DNA of 40,909 nucleotides from a virus, in the IMG/VR virus record IMGVR_UViG_3300030106_001055, positions 1-40,909 of that record; one strand, written 5' to 3'. Numbering within the stretch: position 1 is the stretch's first letter; each line of letters begins with the position of its first letter. Under the pieces are notes generated by a model. That model worked only from the letters and a program-made list of their open reading frames with translations, had not been told where the DNA came from and searched no databases. Shown here piece after piece: positions 18,897-25,081 of this stretch. Made by a program: the position numbers and the translations under genes.

Positions 18897-19090
18897 TTAC
18901 GCCTCTTTTTACGTGTAGCTCTAGATTTCTGTACTTTTTTCAAATCTATGTATCTTCCCTCTTTATAAGCTTTAGCTGTACTTCGTATTTCGCGTGCCAC
19001 AGAAGCTTTACTGTTTTTTTTATTTTTGAGATATTTAGCTGGAACGCCTTTTTCATATTTAACTTTCCTCCTACTTCTTTTTTTTGGCAC
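18893..19090 (-). CDS. Small basic protein, 65 aa
   Basis: About 40% Lys/Arg. It begins MPKKRSRRKVKYEKG from a GTG start, with GVPAKYL and a helix SVAREIRSTAKAYKEGRY in the middle. The central pattern looks like other marine-phage micro-proteins of unknown role. It overlaps the upstream gene by 20 bases and the downstream one by four. An overlapping 36-codon frame with a strong ribosome site exists in another phase but looks less protein-like. Confidence 0.7.
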   Translation of the reverse strand: MPKKRSRRKVKYEKGVPAKYLKNKKNSKASVAREIRSTAKAYKEGRYIDLKKVQKSRATRKKRRK

Positions 19091-19358
19091 GAGATTTTCC
19101 CTTCTTTTTTATATCATTATCTTGAGAATGACCACCCCTAATAAAAGAGTTAACTCGACCCATAGCCCAAGCTGCCATAGAAGCTGATTTACTTCCTGAA
19201 GAAAGGTACGCACCTTGTCCACGCCTATATACTTGTGCCAGTTGCCCATATGTATACTTACTATTCTTAGCCTTTTTTTGTAACGTTGCTTTAGTTTTTG
19301 CATTAATAGGCTTTCTAGCAGGTTTTTTTCTTGAACTACTCTTCTTCTTCGTTGCCAT
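19071..19358 (-). CDS. Small basic protein with SMAAWAMGRVNSFI motif, 95 aa
   Basis: Lys-rich ends flank a conserved-looking core: VYRRGQGAYLSSGSKSASMA followed by AWAMGRVNSFIRGG and DNDI. This core resembles DUF5824-type proteins of phages and large algal viruses (recalled, not searched). The function is unknown. The start at 19358 lies inside the 3' end of the previous gene, typical of this packed array. Confidence 0.7.
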   Translation of the reverse strand: MATKKKSSSRKKPARKPINAKTKATLQKKAKNSKYTYGQLAQVYRRGQGAYLSSGSKSASMAAWAMGRVNSFIRGGHSQDNDIKKKGKSRAKKKK

Positions 19359-19539
19359 TAATCTTCTCCATATTCTCGTTATAGTCTATAACAAATTTTT
19401 CTACTAATGTATCTATCTTAGATATGTTTGGTTTCTTGTTAATTAAAACAGAACCACATGCTTCAGAAAGGTCAATAGCCCACTCCTTTAGAGTTACTGG
19501 ACTACTGAACACATTCACTCCTTTTTTTATACTAGGCAT
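19336..19539 (-). CDS. Small protein of unknown function, 67 aa
   Basis: Less basic than its neighbours. It begins MPSIKKGVNVFSSPVTLKEW, contains a helix ending EACGSVLINKK, and finishes with an acidic tail. Its ATG overlaps the previous stop by one base. No family is recognised. It is kept as real because of the regular overlaps with genes on both sides. Confidence 0.6.
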   Translation of the reverse strand: MPSIKKGVNVFSSPVTLKEWAIDLSEACGSVLINKKPNISKIDTLVEKFVIDYNENMEKINGNEEEE

Positions 19540-19604
19540 TAAAGCTTCTTACCACCCTTACGTTTATTCTTCTTCTTGCCTTTTTTCATTGGTTTTCCGT
19601 ACAT
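19539..19604 (-). CDS. Lysine-rich micro-protein, 21 aa
   Basis: Reads MYGKPMKKGKKKNKRKGGKK followed by L: twelve of 21 residues are Lys or Arg. The ATG has a strong ribosome site (AGGAG, six to seven bases away) and the stop overlaps the next ATG as TAATG. It overlaps the end of the zinc-ribbon gene by 41 bases in another frame. Probably binds nucleic acid by charge; this is inference. Confidence 0.65.
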   Translation of the reverse strand: MYGKPMKKGKKKNKRKGGKKL

Positions 19605-19722
19605 TAACTCTCCTTCGAATTAGCTTGTTATATTCTGTACATCCTAGATTAACACATTTTTTGTTAAGTCGGAATAACTTCAGGTTCTGTTTACAAAGCT
19701 TACACTTTGTGATTTCTCTCAT
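19564..19722 (-). CDS. Zinc-ribbon micro-protein, 52 aa
   Basis: Four Cys in the order CKLC, then CVNLGC about 13 residues later, make a compact zinc ribbon. The C-terminus is Arg/Glu-rich. There is no ribosome site before the ATG; instead a TATAAT box ends six bases upstream, which would give a leaderless mRNA. It appears to be the first gene of the basic micro-gene array that leads into terminase. Confidence 0.65.
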   Translation of the reverse strand: MREITKCKLCKQNLKLFRLNKKCVNLGCTEYNKLIRRRVNVRKTNEKRQEEE

Positions 19723-19736
19723 TCTATAATTATAGA
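19723..19736 (-). promoter_or_regulatory. Probable leaderless promoter with 14-bp palindrome
   Basis: The minus strand has TATAAT at 19729-19734 with six bases before the ATG of the 52-aa gene. The whole stretch TCTATAATTATAGA is a perfect palindrome, so it could also be an operator covering the -10 box. No good -35 hexamer is seen at 17 bases. Confidence 0.45.
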
Positions 19737-19744
19737 GGAGATGG

Positions 19745-19769
19745 GCTAGGTTTTCCTCCTTTACCTAGC
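19745..19769 (-). terminator. Hairpin at 3' end of nuclease gene with GGAGG in its loop
   Basis: A seven-base-pair stem (GCTAGGT with ACCTAGC) closes an 11-base loop that reads AAAGGAGGAAA on the minus strand. The nuclease stop codon lies in the stem. No T-run follows, so termination is uncertain; it may instead be an RNA processing or binding site between two transcription units. Confidence 0.35.
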
Positions 19770-20295
19770 TTGTCTCCACTAAATCTAAAAGATGGTAACT
19801 TACGCTTATTGAGTGTGCTACCCCGGTCGCAAGTACGTCCTCAATAGGTACTATCAATGAGCGTGAAAAAAAATTTTTATTTTCTGCATCTACAATCCTA
19901 TATTTATCTTCAATAATCCAGTCAATGATATATGGTATTAACGCATCAGGTGTCCAGTAAAGAAGTTGATTAGTTGGGTATATCCAGTAGAAAAGAAAGT
20001 CAGGGAATGTTTTTAACGCACATCCAATAGTTTTTGTATCACCATACACTACTTGTATTTCTAGTGCTACATTCCCTGTCTCCTCCGCCCTGGTGTCGGT
20101 TTTTACCTCGACATATCTAGTACCCAATTGATTATTAAGAATAAAGAAGTCTGCTCCTTTTAACTGTTCTTCTTTACGTGCATCTCGTACTATAAATTTT
20201 ATTTTGCCTTCATCAGTCTTTTGTGATTCATAATAGTTCTTAACTAGTAGTTCACCCTTTTTACCGATAGCTAGTTGTTCTTCGAAATCAAACAT
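19765..20295 (-). CDS. PD-(D/E)xK nuclease-like protein
   Basis: With the start at ATG 20293-20295 (AGGAG five bases upstream) the protein has 176 residues. The frame continues upstream but that part does not look coding. The core motif order is GKKGE (E15), GADFF (D49) and YVEVK (E63, K65), the classical restriction-endonuclease-like active site. A C-terminal Trp/Tyr-rich region and DWI helix follow. Such proteins act in phage recombination, repair or host DNA degradation; which one applies here is not visible. It is the first gene of the leftward arm. Confidence 0.7.
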   Translation of the reverse strand: MFDFEEQLAIGKKGELLVKNYYESQKTDEGKIKFIVRDARKEEQLKGADFFILNNQLGTRYVEVKTDTRAEETGNVALEIQVVYGDTKTIGCALKTFPDFLFYWIYPTNQLLYWTPDALIPYIIDWIIEDKYRIVDAENKNFFSRSLIVPIEDVLATGVAHSISVSYHLLDLVETS

Positions 20296-20302
20296 TTTAT
20301 CT

Positions 20303-20378
20303 CCTGTAACTTGATTAAAATTATTATAGCAGTATAGTGAATTACACAAATAGTTTTTTACAACTACAAGGTTACAGG
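20303..20378. repeat. CCTGTAAC inverted pair
   Basis: CCTGTAAC at 20303-20310 and its complement GTTACAGG at 20371-20378 flank the leftward promoter. The same 8-mer recurs twice more at 20634-20651. The four sites in 350 bases could be operator or replication-protein sites. Confidence 0.35.
20323..20331 (-). promoter_or_regulatory. Extended -10 promoter for the leftward arm
   Basis: The minus strand reads TGCTATAAT, a perfect extended -10 (TGnTATAAT). It would start RNA about 20 bases before the nuclease ATG, leaving room for its AGGAG site. A second TATACT lies just upstream. This is the best candidate for the main leftward promoter. Confidence 0.6.
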
Positions 20379-20591
20379 TAAGAGCTATCGGACGGCAAAA
20401 AGCTGACTGCATCTTACTCACAAGATGGACTGGGATTACCACAAAGTCAGTACCCAAGGACCTTAGAAAGTAAAAAATTCAACTTTTTTTATATGCGTAG
20501 CATATATGTCCGCTATGTTCGAAATCCCCCCTAATCGAACGCACTATAAAAAAGGAGTATTTAACTTCTTTTTTACCAGCAAGTATGCTAA

Positions 20592-20597
20592 TATACT
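20592..20597 (+). promoter_or_regulatory. -10 box of the candidate small RNA
   Basis: TATACT six bases upstream of the GGG that opens the long stem at 20604. The distance is right for transcription to begin at or next to the first stem base. A -35 match is poor (T-rich stretch at 20569-20574). Confidence 0.45.
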
Positions 20598-20603
20598 ACA
20601 TTA

Positions 20604-20707
20604 GGGAAGTTGATTATCTTAACTTTGGTAATGCCTGTAACAGCCTGTAACTTACTCTAGCAATAGAGTTTCAATACCAAATTAATCGACTTCCCTTAGT
20701 TTTTTTT
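20604..20707 (+). ncRNA. Candidate structured small RNA with intrinsic terminator
   Basis: There is no open frame here. P1 is a 13-bp closing stem, 20604-20616 with 20683-20695, containing one U.G pair. P2 is seven perfect pairs, 20624-20630 with 20675-20681. P3 is six perfect pairs, 20654-20659 with 20664-20669, closed by a GCAA (GNRA) tetraloop. Two tandem GCCTGTAAC copies sit in the strand between P2 and P3. Eight T follow at 20700-20707, so P1 can end transcription. A -10 box lies at the correct distance upstream. The size is about 100 nt. I do not recognise a known RNA family. Confidence 0.55.
20633..20651. repeat. Tandem GCCTGTAAC repeat
   Basis: GCCTGTAAC occurs at 20633-20641 and 20643-20651 with one base between, inside the candidate small RNA. 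The core CCTGTAAC is shared with the pair flanking the leftward promoter. Confidence 0.5.
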
Positions 20708-21185
20708 GTAGTCAGAATTACCAGTAATTTATTGATTACTTACGTATATACCATACCCACACCCCACATTAAAACCACCCTGTGTACGCCTACACACACA
20801 GTGAATGCATACAGGCACTTACGTTTTGTTTATAGTTAGTGTGCCACTATATGTAGTAGATATTTAACTTACTGTATCTATATGTAGTGTTTTGTAAAAT
20901 AAATACCTACCTTCTCTGAAATACCATACATAATATATATACAATACAATTCAGCTATTCTCTTCTTCTAAAGCACGAGCATTCCATTGTTTCGATGATT
21001 ATAAGTAGCGACAAGTTCTCCTTTTTTGGCTAGCATACTAGTAAATTTCCTTTATAACAGATATATCCTACGGAAGAAAAGATATAAACTCACTTGACAA
21101 GCATGCTTATAAAATCCATTGGAACTTGTCATTTAGTAATTAGTGATGAGTTTCAAAGTATTAGTCTAATAGAAAGGAATAGAAA
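20708..21185. promoter_or_regulatory. Gene-free divergent control region
   Basis: No convincing gene occurs in about 480 bases. It holds: a TGTGTA-CGCC-TACACA hairpin near 20780-20796; a direct repeat CTATATGTAGT at 20847-20857 and 20878-20888; ACTTGACAA at 21092-21100 followed by TATAAA; the palindrome AAGCATGCTT; and TGACAAG (21095-21101) with CTTGTCA (21125-21131) as an inverted pair. A 22-codon minus frame (20968-21036) with a modest ribosome site is possible but unsupported. Being between the two arms and AT-rich, this is the best place for early rightward promoters and possibly an origin. Confidence 0.5.
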
Positions 21186-21590
21186 ATGGCTAAGAAAAAT
21201 CAATGGATACCTAGAAACAAAAGGTACAATCCATTCAAAGATGATAAGGGGAACAATACCTCTTATTACGGAGTAAAGTTAGTTGGTACAGATAGTCCAA
21301 GAGAGGACGGAAAATCAGCTTTCTTTATAATGCAACAAACTGATAGTTTGGGAAATGGTAAAAGGTTGCATACTAAACCACTTACACATTATCCAGCTAT
21401 CATGCAGTTTCAACAGATAGTTGCATATAATCCAAAAGCGTTACAGAAAGGTAAGTTCGCACTTACTAAGACTGGAACGCTACCTAAAGCACTCATAGAC
21501 ATCTTAGGTACAGACAAAGTATCTAAAGAAATAGAAGGAGTGCTAACACTATCCCAATGTAAAGCAGTAATGCAAAGTTGGAGTAGTTAA
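21186..21590 (+). CDS. First rightward gene, unknown protein, 134 aa
   Basis: Unrecognised basic protein and the first gene of the rightward arm. The ATG at 21186 has AAGGAA six bases upstream; a longer frame starting at TTG 21094 is not credible. It has an N-terminal basic patch (KKNQWIPRNKRYNPFK), a beta-like middle (SAFFIMQQTDSL) and a C-terminal helix. A strong terminator follows directly, so this is a single-gene unit, as expected for an early takeover protein; that role is inference. Confidence 0.75.
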   Translation: MAKKNQWIPRNKRYNPFKDDKGNNTSYYGVKLVGTDSPREDGKSAFFIMQQTDSLGNGKRLHTKPLTHYPAIMQFQQIVAYNPKALQKGKFALTKTGTLPKALIDILGTDKVSKEIEGVLTLSQCKAVMQSWSS

Positions 21591-21601
21591 AATTACTAGA
21601 A

Positions 21602-21639
21602 AGAGTGTGTGTGTTAATTCACATGCACTCTTTTTTTTT
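21602..21639 (+). terminator. Intrinsic terminator after the 134-aa gene
   Basis: AGAGTG at 21602-21607 pairs with CACTCT, with further TGTG/CACA pairs inside, followed by a run of nine T. Confidence 0.85.
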
Positions 21640-21950
21640 ATGCCCGATTACAACAATGAATAAATACCATAGCCTAACCTTATGTGTGGTCATGTCCATC
21701 ACCAATAACTAATTAATAAATTCTAATCACAATAGAATACAAACAAGAAAGCAAGAAAAAAAAAATTCTACATAGCATATGCGATACCAAAGCCTGCCCT
21801 GATAACACGCATATACGAATGGGGTTGTCAAGTCGAGTATATATTATGGGGAAGTTAGACAAAAATTTTTGCTGAGGTAAAGTTTTCTTGTGAGTTTTTT
21901 TCTCACTATATTATTTTATGTTGCATATTTATATTATGAAAGGAGTATGT
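21640..21950. promoter_or_regulatory. Gene-free region upstream of the zinc-ribbon gene
   Basis: No gene is seen. It contains TTGTCAAGT at 21825-21833, the reverse complement of the 9-mer ACTTGACAA found before the first rightward gene, again followed closely by a TATA-like stretch. It also has a GTGAG-T7-CTCAC hairpin near 21890-21906 followed by TATATT. It probably carries the promoter of the next gene; which box is used cannot be decided by eye. Confidence 0.4.
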
Positions 21951-22412
21951 ATGCCTAAAAATTATAGAAAGCCTATGTATCCTACTACTAAAAAAGCATT
22001 CATAGGTGTTGATGATACTAATGGTAACCTTGTATTTGCAGATACAGGACTACCACAAGTCAAAGGTACAGGAGAATATCAAAGAGAAGTTGATGGTGCA
22101 GACTATCCTACTCATGAGTGTGTCGCCTGTAAGAAACAAACTGATAGACTAAGTCCTCGTTGCTTTGAGTGTAAAGAACTAGATGATGACTTAGAGAGAA
22201 AGATGAAACGACTTAGCAGATTGACAAGAGAAGGTATAGTTCCTGCTGATAGTAACAATCCCTTCGGAGTTATTGATGCTGAGTGGTCGCCCAACGCTTT
22301 TGATACCAAAGCGATTGAGCAAACTAACAAGCTATGTACCAACTGCTTCATAGCCTTACCGAAAGCTTTCGGTCGTAAAAGGTTATGTGAGAGTTGCCGT
22401 AAGGATAGATGA
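21951..22412 (+). CDS. Protein with two zinc ribbons, 153 aa
   Basis: The start is the ATG at 21951 with AGGAG five bases upstream; the frame opens earlier without a ribosome site. Two Cys clusters are clear: CVACKKQ...RCFEC and CTNC...LCESC, each a CxxC pair of about 15-20 residues apart. The N-terminus is basic and Tyr/Pro-rich. Such proteins bind nucleic acid or partner proteins. The gene stands immediately upstream of the structured region 22421-22841 and ends just before its first hairpin, so it could share a transcript with that RNA. Confidence 0.75.
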   Translation: MPKNYRKPMYPTTKKAFIGVDDTNGNLVFADTGLPQVKGTGEYQREVDGADYPTHECVACKKQTDRLSPRCFECKELDDDLERKMKRLSRLTREGIVPADSNNPFGVIDAEWSPNAFDTKAIEQTNKLCTNCFIALPKAFGRKRLCESCRKDR

Positions 22413-22420
22413 TTAGTATA

Positions 22421-22841
22421 GAGGGTTTTGGTTGTGGATATTAAAGCCCTCAATAGTAATTATTACTTACTGCGTGGAGTTCCCTTTCTGTGTGATACGT
22501 ACAGATATGCAACTAACTAACTACTTCATGCAGTAAGTAATAGCTATCTACAAGTAGGAGTTACTTTTCTATGCCCTGTTGAGTAACAACTGAAAGTAGG
22601 TAGCTTGTAGCACATTGAAGTACAGGAGTGTGTCGGCACATAAACTAAAAGTAAACTGAGAAGGTGTGTTACAAGCTATCTATTGCTTGTATATACATAA
22701 GGAAGCAGGTTGTATATACATGGACAAAAGCAGTAGGTAGCATAAAACCTATGTGTGTTCTATGAAACATACAACTACAACACATAGGTAATTTCACACA
22801 CACAGATAAACCACAGACTAGCGATAGTTTGTGGTTTTCTG
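22421..22841 (+). ncRNA. Candidate large structured RNA or leader with six hairpins
   Basis: This stretch is gene-free. Stems seen: H0 22421-22429/22443-22451 (9 bp, one U.G); H1 22461-22480/22523-22542 (20 bp, two G.U, no mismatch); H1b 22560-22565/22582-22587 (6 bp); H2 22597-22614/22665-22682 (18 bp, two G.U); H3 22747-22756/22780-22789 (10 bp); H4 22808-22820/22825-22837 (13 bp, one G.U, GCGA tetraloop), extended by CAGA/TCTG. All the wobble pairs are G.U in plus-strand RNA and would be A.C in the other strand. It ends 20 bases before the eight-gene MoxR-VWA operon. It could be a separate RNA, a long 5' leader, or an origin. Confidence 0.6.
22687..22721. repeat. Direct repeat TTGTATATACAT
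   Basis: Two exact 12-base copies, 22687-22698 and 22710-22721, lie 23 bases apart, start to start, between hairpins H2 and H3. Each contains the palindrome GTATATAC, so they may be protein-binding sites about two helical turns apart. Confidence 0.6.
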
Positions 22842-22862
22842 TTTATATCAGAGGAGAGAGTA

Positions 22863-23006
22863 ATGATATGTGATAACTGTAAGCAGGGTGAGATGTCTGT
22901 TGTCGGACAATTAGCCAATGTAAAATCATCTGTACTCAACATAGTAAAGTGTTGGACTTGTGGGTATGGAAGTGTAAGAAAACTCAACACAAAAAGGAGG
23001 TTGTAA
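22863..23006 (+). CDS. Zinc-ribbon micro-protein, 47 aa
   Basis: Begins MICDNCKQGEMSVVG and has a second knuckle CWTCGYG, so four Cys form a zinc ribbon (CxxC...CxxC). GGAG lies six bases before the ATG. The stop overlaps the next ATG as TAATG. It is the first gene of the rightward operon that ends with the MoxR and VWA genes. Confidence 0.7.
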   Translation: MICDNCKQGEMSVVGQLANVKSSVLNIVKCWTCGYGSVRKLNTKRRL

Positions 23007-23536
23007 TGGGCATGGGTGCTACCGATAACCAAGACGACTTTGATGAACAGATAAAAGGAATTGAGGAAATGGGCTTTGACCATTTTAGTAAGTTCCGTGC
23101 AACTATGGGGATAATACCTTATGGAGTAAGCGTACTCCATGATGTAGAGCCTGATGAAAATGGAAAGGTAGATACAACAAAAGTATATGTTGAAGCTACT
23201 AATCCTGTTGTAGCTATGGCTGAGATGTGGGAAACACATATACAGATAGCTGTAAGTGCAGGACTATCCACGATTGCAGAACTATTTAGAAAAGCTATGA
23301 AAGAAAATGACTTAGAAAGAACAGTCAATGGCTTTTGTGAAATGATAGAGAGTGATGATGATGAGTTTGTGAAAGCATTTTTACAAGCCATATACAGAAC
23401 TCAACCAGATGTTATTTCAATAGGTAATCCACACATACTAAACAATGTTATTGCAGGTGCAATTCAACCTGAGAAGTTTAGTGCTGATGTAGAAAACTTT
23501 TTGAAAATGGTATCTGATAATCAAGAGGAGGAATAA
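23006..23536 (+). CDS. Unknown operon protein, 176 aa
   Basis: The start is the ATG at 23006, preceded by AGGAGG at five bases; the frame opens 19 codons earlier in the micro-gene but that part is not coding here. The acidic, helical protein has GIIPYGVSVLHDVEPDENG near residue 35, then VYVEATNPVVAMAEMWETHI. No family is recognised. Because it is coupled by overlaps to the MoxR and VWA genes, it may be a partner or substrate of that complex. Confidence 0.75.
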   Translation: MGMGATDNQDDFDEQIKGIEEMGFDHFSKFRATMGIIPYGVSVLHDVEPDENGKVDTTKVYVEATNPVVAMAEMWETHIQIAVSAGLSTIAELFRKAMKENDLERTVNGFCEMIESDDDEFVKAFLQAIYRTQPDVISIGNPHILNNVIAGAIQPEKFSADVENFLKMVSDNQEEE

Positions 23537-23967
23537 TGCCTTTACCAAAGGACATGTTAGAGATGAAAGAGTATCTATCTGATGAGGACGGCATGATTGA
23601 AATGATGTTGAAACTCATGGGTAATACTGAGTATCTCAAACAAAGACTAGATGATGTAGAAATGAAACTATCTGAAGTAAGCAAAATGCTTATGATTATT
23701 TTTCTCAATGGGGAACTACCTAGTGAGTGTACAGATAGGATACAAGTAATGATGTTATCTAACAAGGAGTTTGTTAATTTTGCAGAGGAACTTGCAAGCA
23801 AAGAAACTGCTGAGGATATGCTGAAAGCTATGCAGGGTAATCCAATGTTCAATGTTCCAGAGAAATTGACAGATGAAGAAATGGAAGACTTCAAGAAAGC
23901 GTGGGGTGATGCTAAAGAGATATTTACTTTAGCAGGTATGCAACACGAATTACTTGAGGAGGAATAA
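23536..23967 (+). CDS. Unknown acidic operon protein, 143 aa
   Basis: Acidic, Met- and Glu-rich, with a coiled-coil stretch (NTEYLKQRLDDVEMKLSEVS) near residues 30-50. GAGGA precedes the ATG, and both ends overlap neighbours by one base. No known family is recognised. It ends in the same EEE-type tail as the preceding protein, which may reflect the shared GAGGAG-type ribosome site at these junctions. Confidence 0.72.
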   Translation: MPLPKDMLEMKEYLSDEDGMIEMMLKLMGNTEYLKQRLDDVEMKLSEVSKMLMIIFLNGELPSECTDRIQVMMLSNKEFVNFAEELASKETAEDMLKAMQGNPMFNVPEKLTDEEMEDFKKAWGDAKEIFTLAGMQHELLEEE

Positions 23968-24236
23968 TGAGCGACATTTATGAGTTCATAGATGGAAGCA
24001 GTACAAAAGATGTCAATACATTAATTGTTGATTATGTCTTTGATAGTGAAGTTACTAGAGAAGAAGCGATAGAAACAATTAGCTTGATGTCTAAGTTATT
24101 AACAGCACACAAAAGTGGTAGTAAAGATTATCTCTTTCATGTAAAGTCTGAAGCAAAGAGAAAAGCAAAAGAATTTACTTACAAGCCAACAATGTTTGCT
24201 AAATCACCATATCTAAAGGAGGTTGATGATGAGTGA
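23967..24236 (+). CDS. Unknown operon protein, 89 aa
   Basis: Small helical protein, MSDIYEFIDGSSTKDVNTLI at the start and a basic stretch KSEAKRKAKEFTYK near the end. The ATG has GAGGAG upstream (TAATG overlap). No recognised family. It belongs to the same operon as the MoxR-VWA pair. Confidence 0.7.
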   Translation: MSDIYEFIDGSSTKDVNTLIVDYVFDSEVTREEAIETISLMSKLLTAHKSGSKDYLFHVKSEAKRKAKEFTYKPTMFAKSPYLKEVDDE

Positions 24237-24576
24237 TAAATTTGAAGTAAAGATGGTAGGAACAGAGTTTCCTGCTTATACAAGTCGTGATGGAAAATCA
24301 GGTAGGCAGAAAAAATACTTTACTAACTCAACAGTTAGTTTGCTTATGGCAAATATAGGTAAAGTATTTCTCATACATGAGGAACATAATACAGGTGGTG
24401 GTAAGAGAACTACTAACAAAGCTAACTCTATTAGAACTTCATGTGTGTATTACATGAAGCAATTTGATGAGCTATATCCTGAGTGCGAATTGAAGTATGC
24501 AGTAAGACAAAACGCCAACGAGAAAGGTGGAACTGTACGATTGTATGCAAAAGTAGTAAGGAGAGATAATGCCTAG
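24229..24576 (+). CDS. Unknown basic operon protein, 115 aa
   Basis: The frame opens at TTG 24223, but the ATG at 24229 has the right six-base spacing from AAGGAGG. Basic protein with GKSGRQKKYFTNSTV near residue 25, a Gly-rich patch NTGGGKRTTNKANSIR near 55 and a beta-like C-terminus (GGTVRLYAKVVRR). This could be a small nucleic-acid binding fold, but no family is recognised. Confidence 0.7.
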   Translation: MSDKFEVKMVGTEFPAYTSRDGKSGRQKKYFTNSTVSLLMANIGKVFLIHEEHNTGGGKRTTNKANSIRTSCVYYMKQFDELYPECELKYAVRQNANEKGGTVRLYAKVVRRDNA

Positions 24577-25081
24577 TGGAATAGAAGGAGATACTAAAGA
24601 CATTGCTGAATTTAGTGAAAGACTAAAGAACTGTGCTATCACAGTAGAGATACTTAAATATCTCAATGGACTAGCTATTGACCTAGAGTACAACAGACAA
24701 ATCCTTCCAGAGTTTCTTGATGAAACTATTGAAAGCGATATGAAAGTTGTAGCAGATGACAGGTTTCCTGTTGTATTGCTAATGGCTATGCCTCATTATC
24801 ACAGAGCAGGGGAGAGAGTAGATACTCATGTCCGTATGTTCTTTGAGGTTATTATCAAAAGCAAAGATGGAACTCTATTGGAAACAGAGTATTCACAAGT
24901 TGTTGTTGATGTTCCTATTGAGGCACTAGAGATACTACCAAACATACCTGATGTTAGGTGGATAGATGAAACTCTAGCTAGAAAAGACAGGCAAGATGTT
25001 TGGAATAACATTGATAAAGAAAAACTAACAACAGATGTCATTTCTCAATTTGAAGAAATGCTAAAGAGAGAGGAAGAATAA
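24569..25081 (+). CDS. Unknown operon protein, 170 aa
   Basis: Unrecognised. N-terminal helices, then an alternating beta-type region (FFEVIIKSKDGTLLETEYSQ) around residues 95-115 and an acidic C-terminal helix. It overlaps the preceding gene by eight bases, and its stop overlaps the MoxR start as TAATG. The tight spacing makes a functional link with the ATPase likely. Confidence 0.72.
   Translation: MPSGIEGDTKDIAEFSERLKNCAITVEILKYLNGLAIDLEYNRQILPEFLDETIESDMKVVADDRFPVVLLMAMPHYHRAGERVDTHVRMFFEVIIKSKDGTLLETEYSQVVVDVPIEALEILPNIPDVRWIDETLARKDRQDVWNNIDKEKLTTDVISQFEEMLKREEE

Noticed and set aside
18940-19060. 36-codon frame with strong ribosome site inside the 65-aa basic gene
   Set aside because: The main frame has the more protein-like sequence; the purine-rich site arises from Arg/Lys codons.
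20296-20457. 54-residue N-terminal extension of the nuclease
   Set aside because: It has no ribosome site, covers the promoter, and its composition is not protein-like; the ATG at 20295 has a strong site.
20375-20460. Possible tRNA or second small RNA near the leftward promoter
   Set aside because: A CATCTT/AAGATG hairpin and a CTGACT/AGTCAG outer stem are present, but no tRNA arms, T-run or promoter fit; kept only as local structure.
20968-21036. 22-codon minus-strand frame (MLAKKGELVATYNHRNNGML...)
   Set aside because: The ribosome site is modest and nothing else supports it; it is only mentioned in the control-region entry.
21094-21276. Plus-strand frame starting at TTG 21094
   Set aside because: It starts within a TTGACA promoter or operator-like site, lacks a ribosome site and overlaps the better supported gene at 21186.
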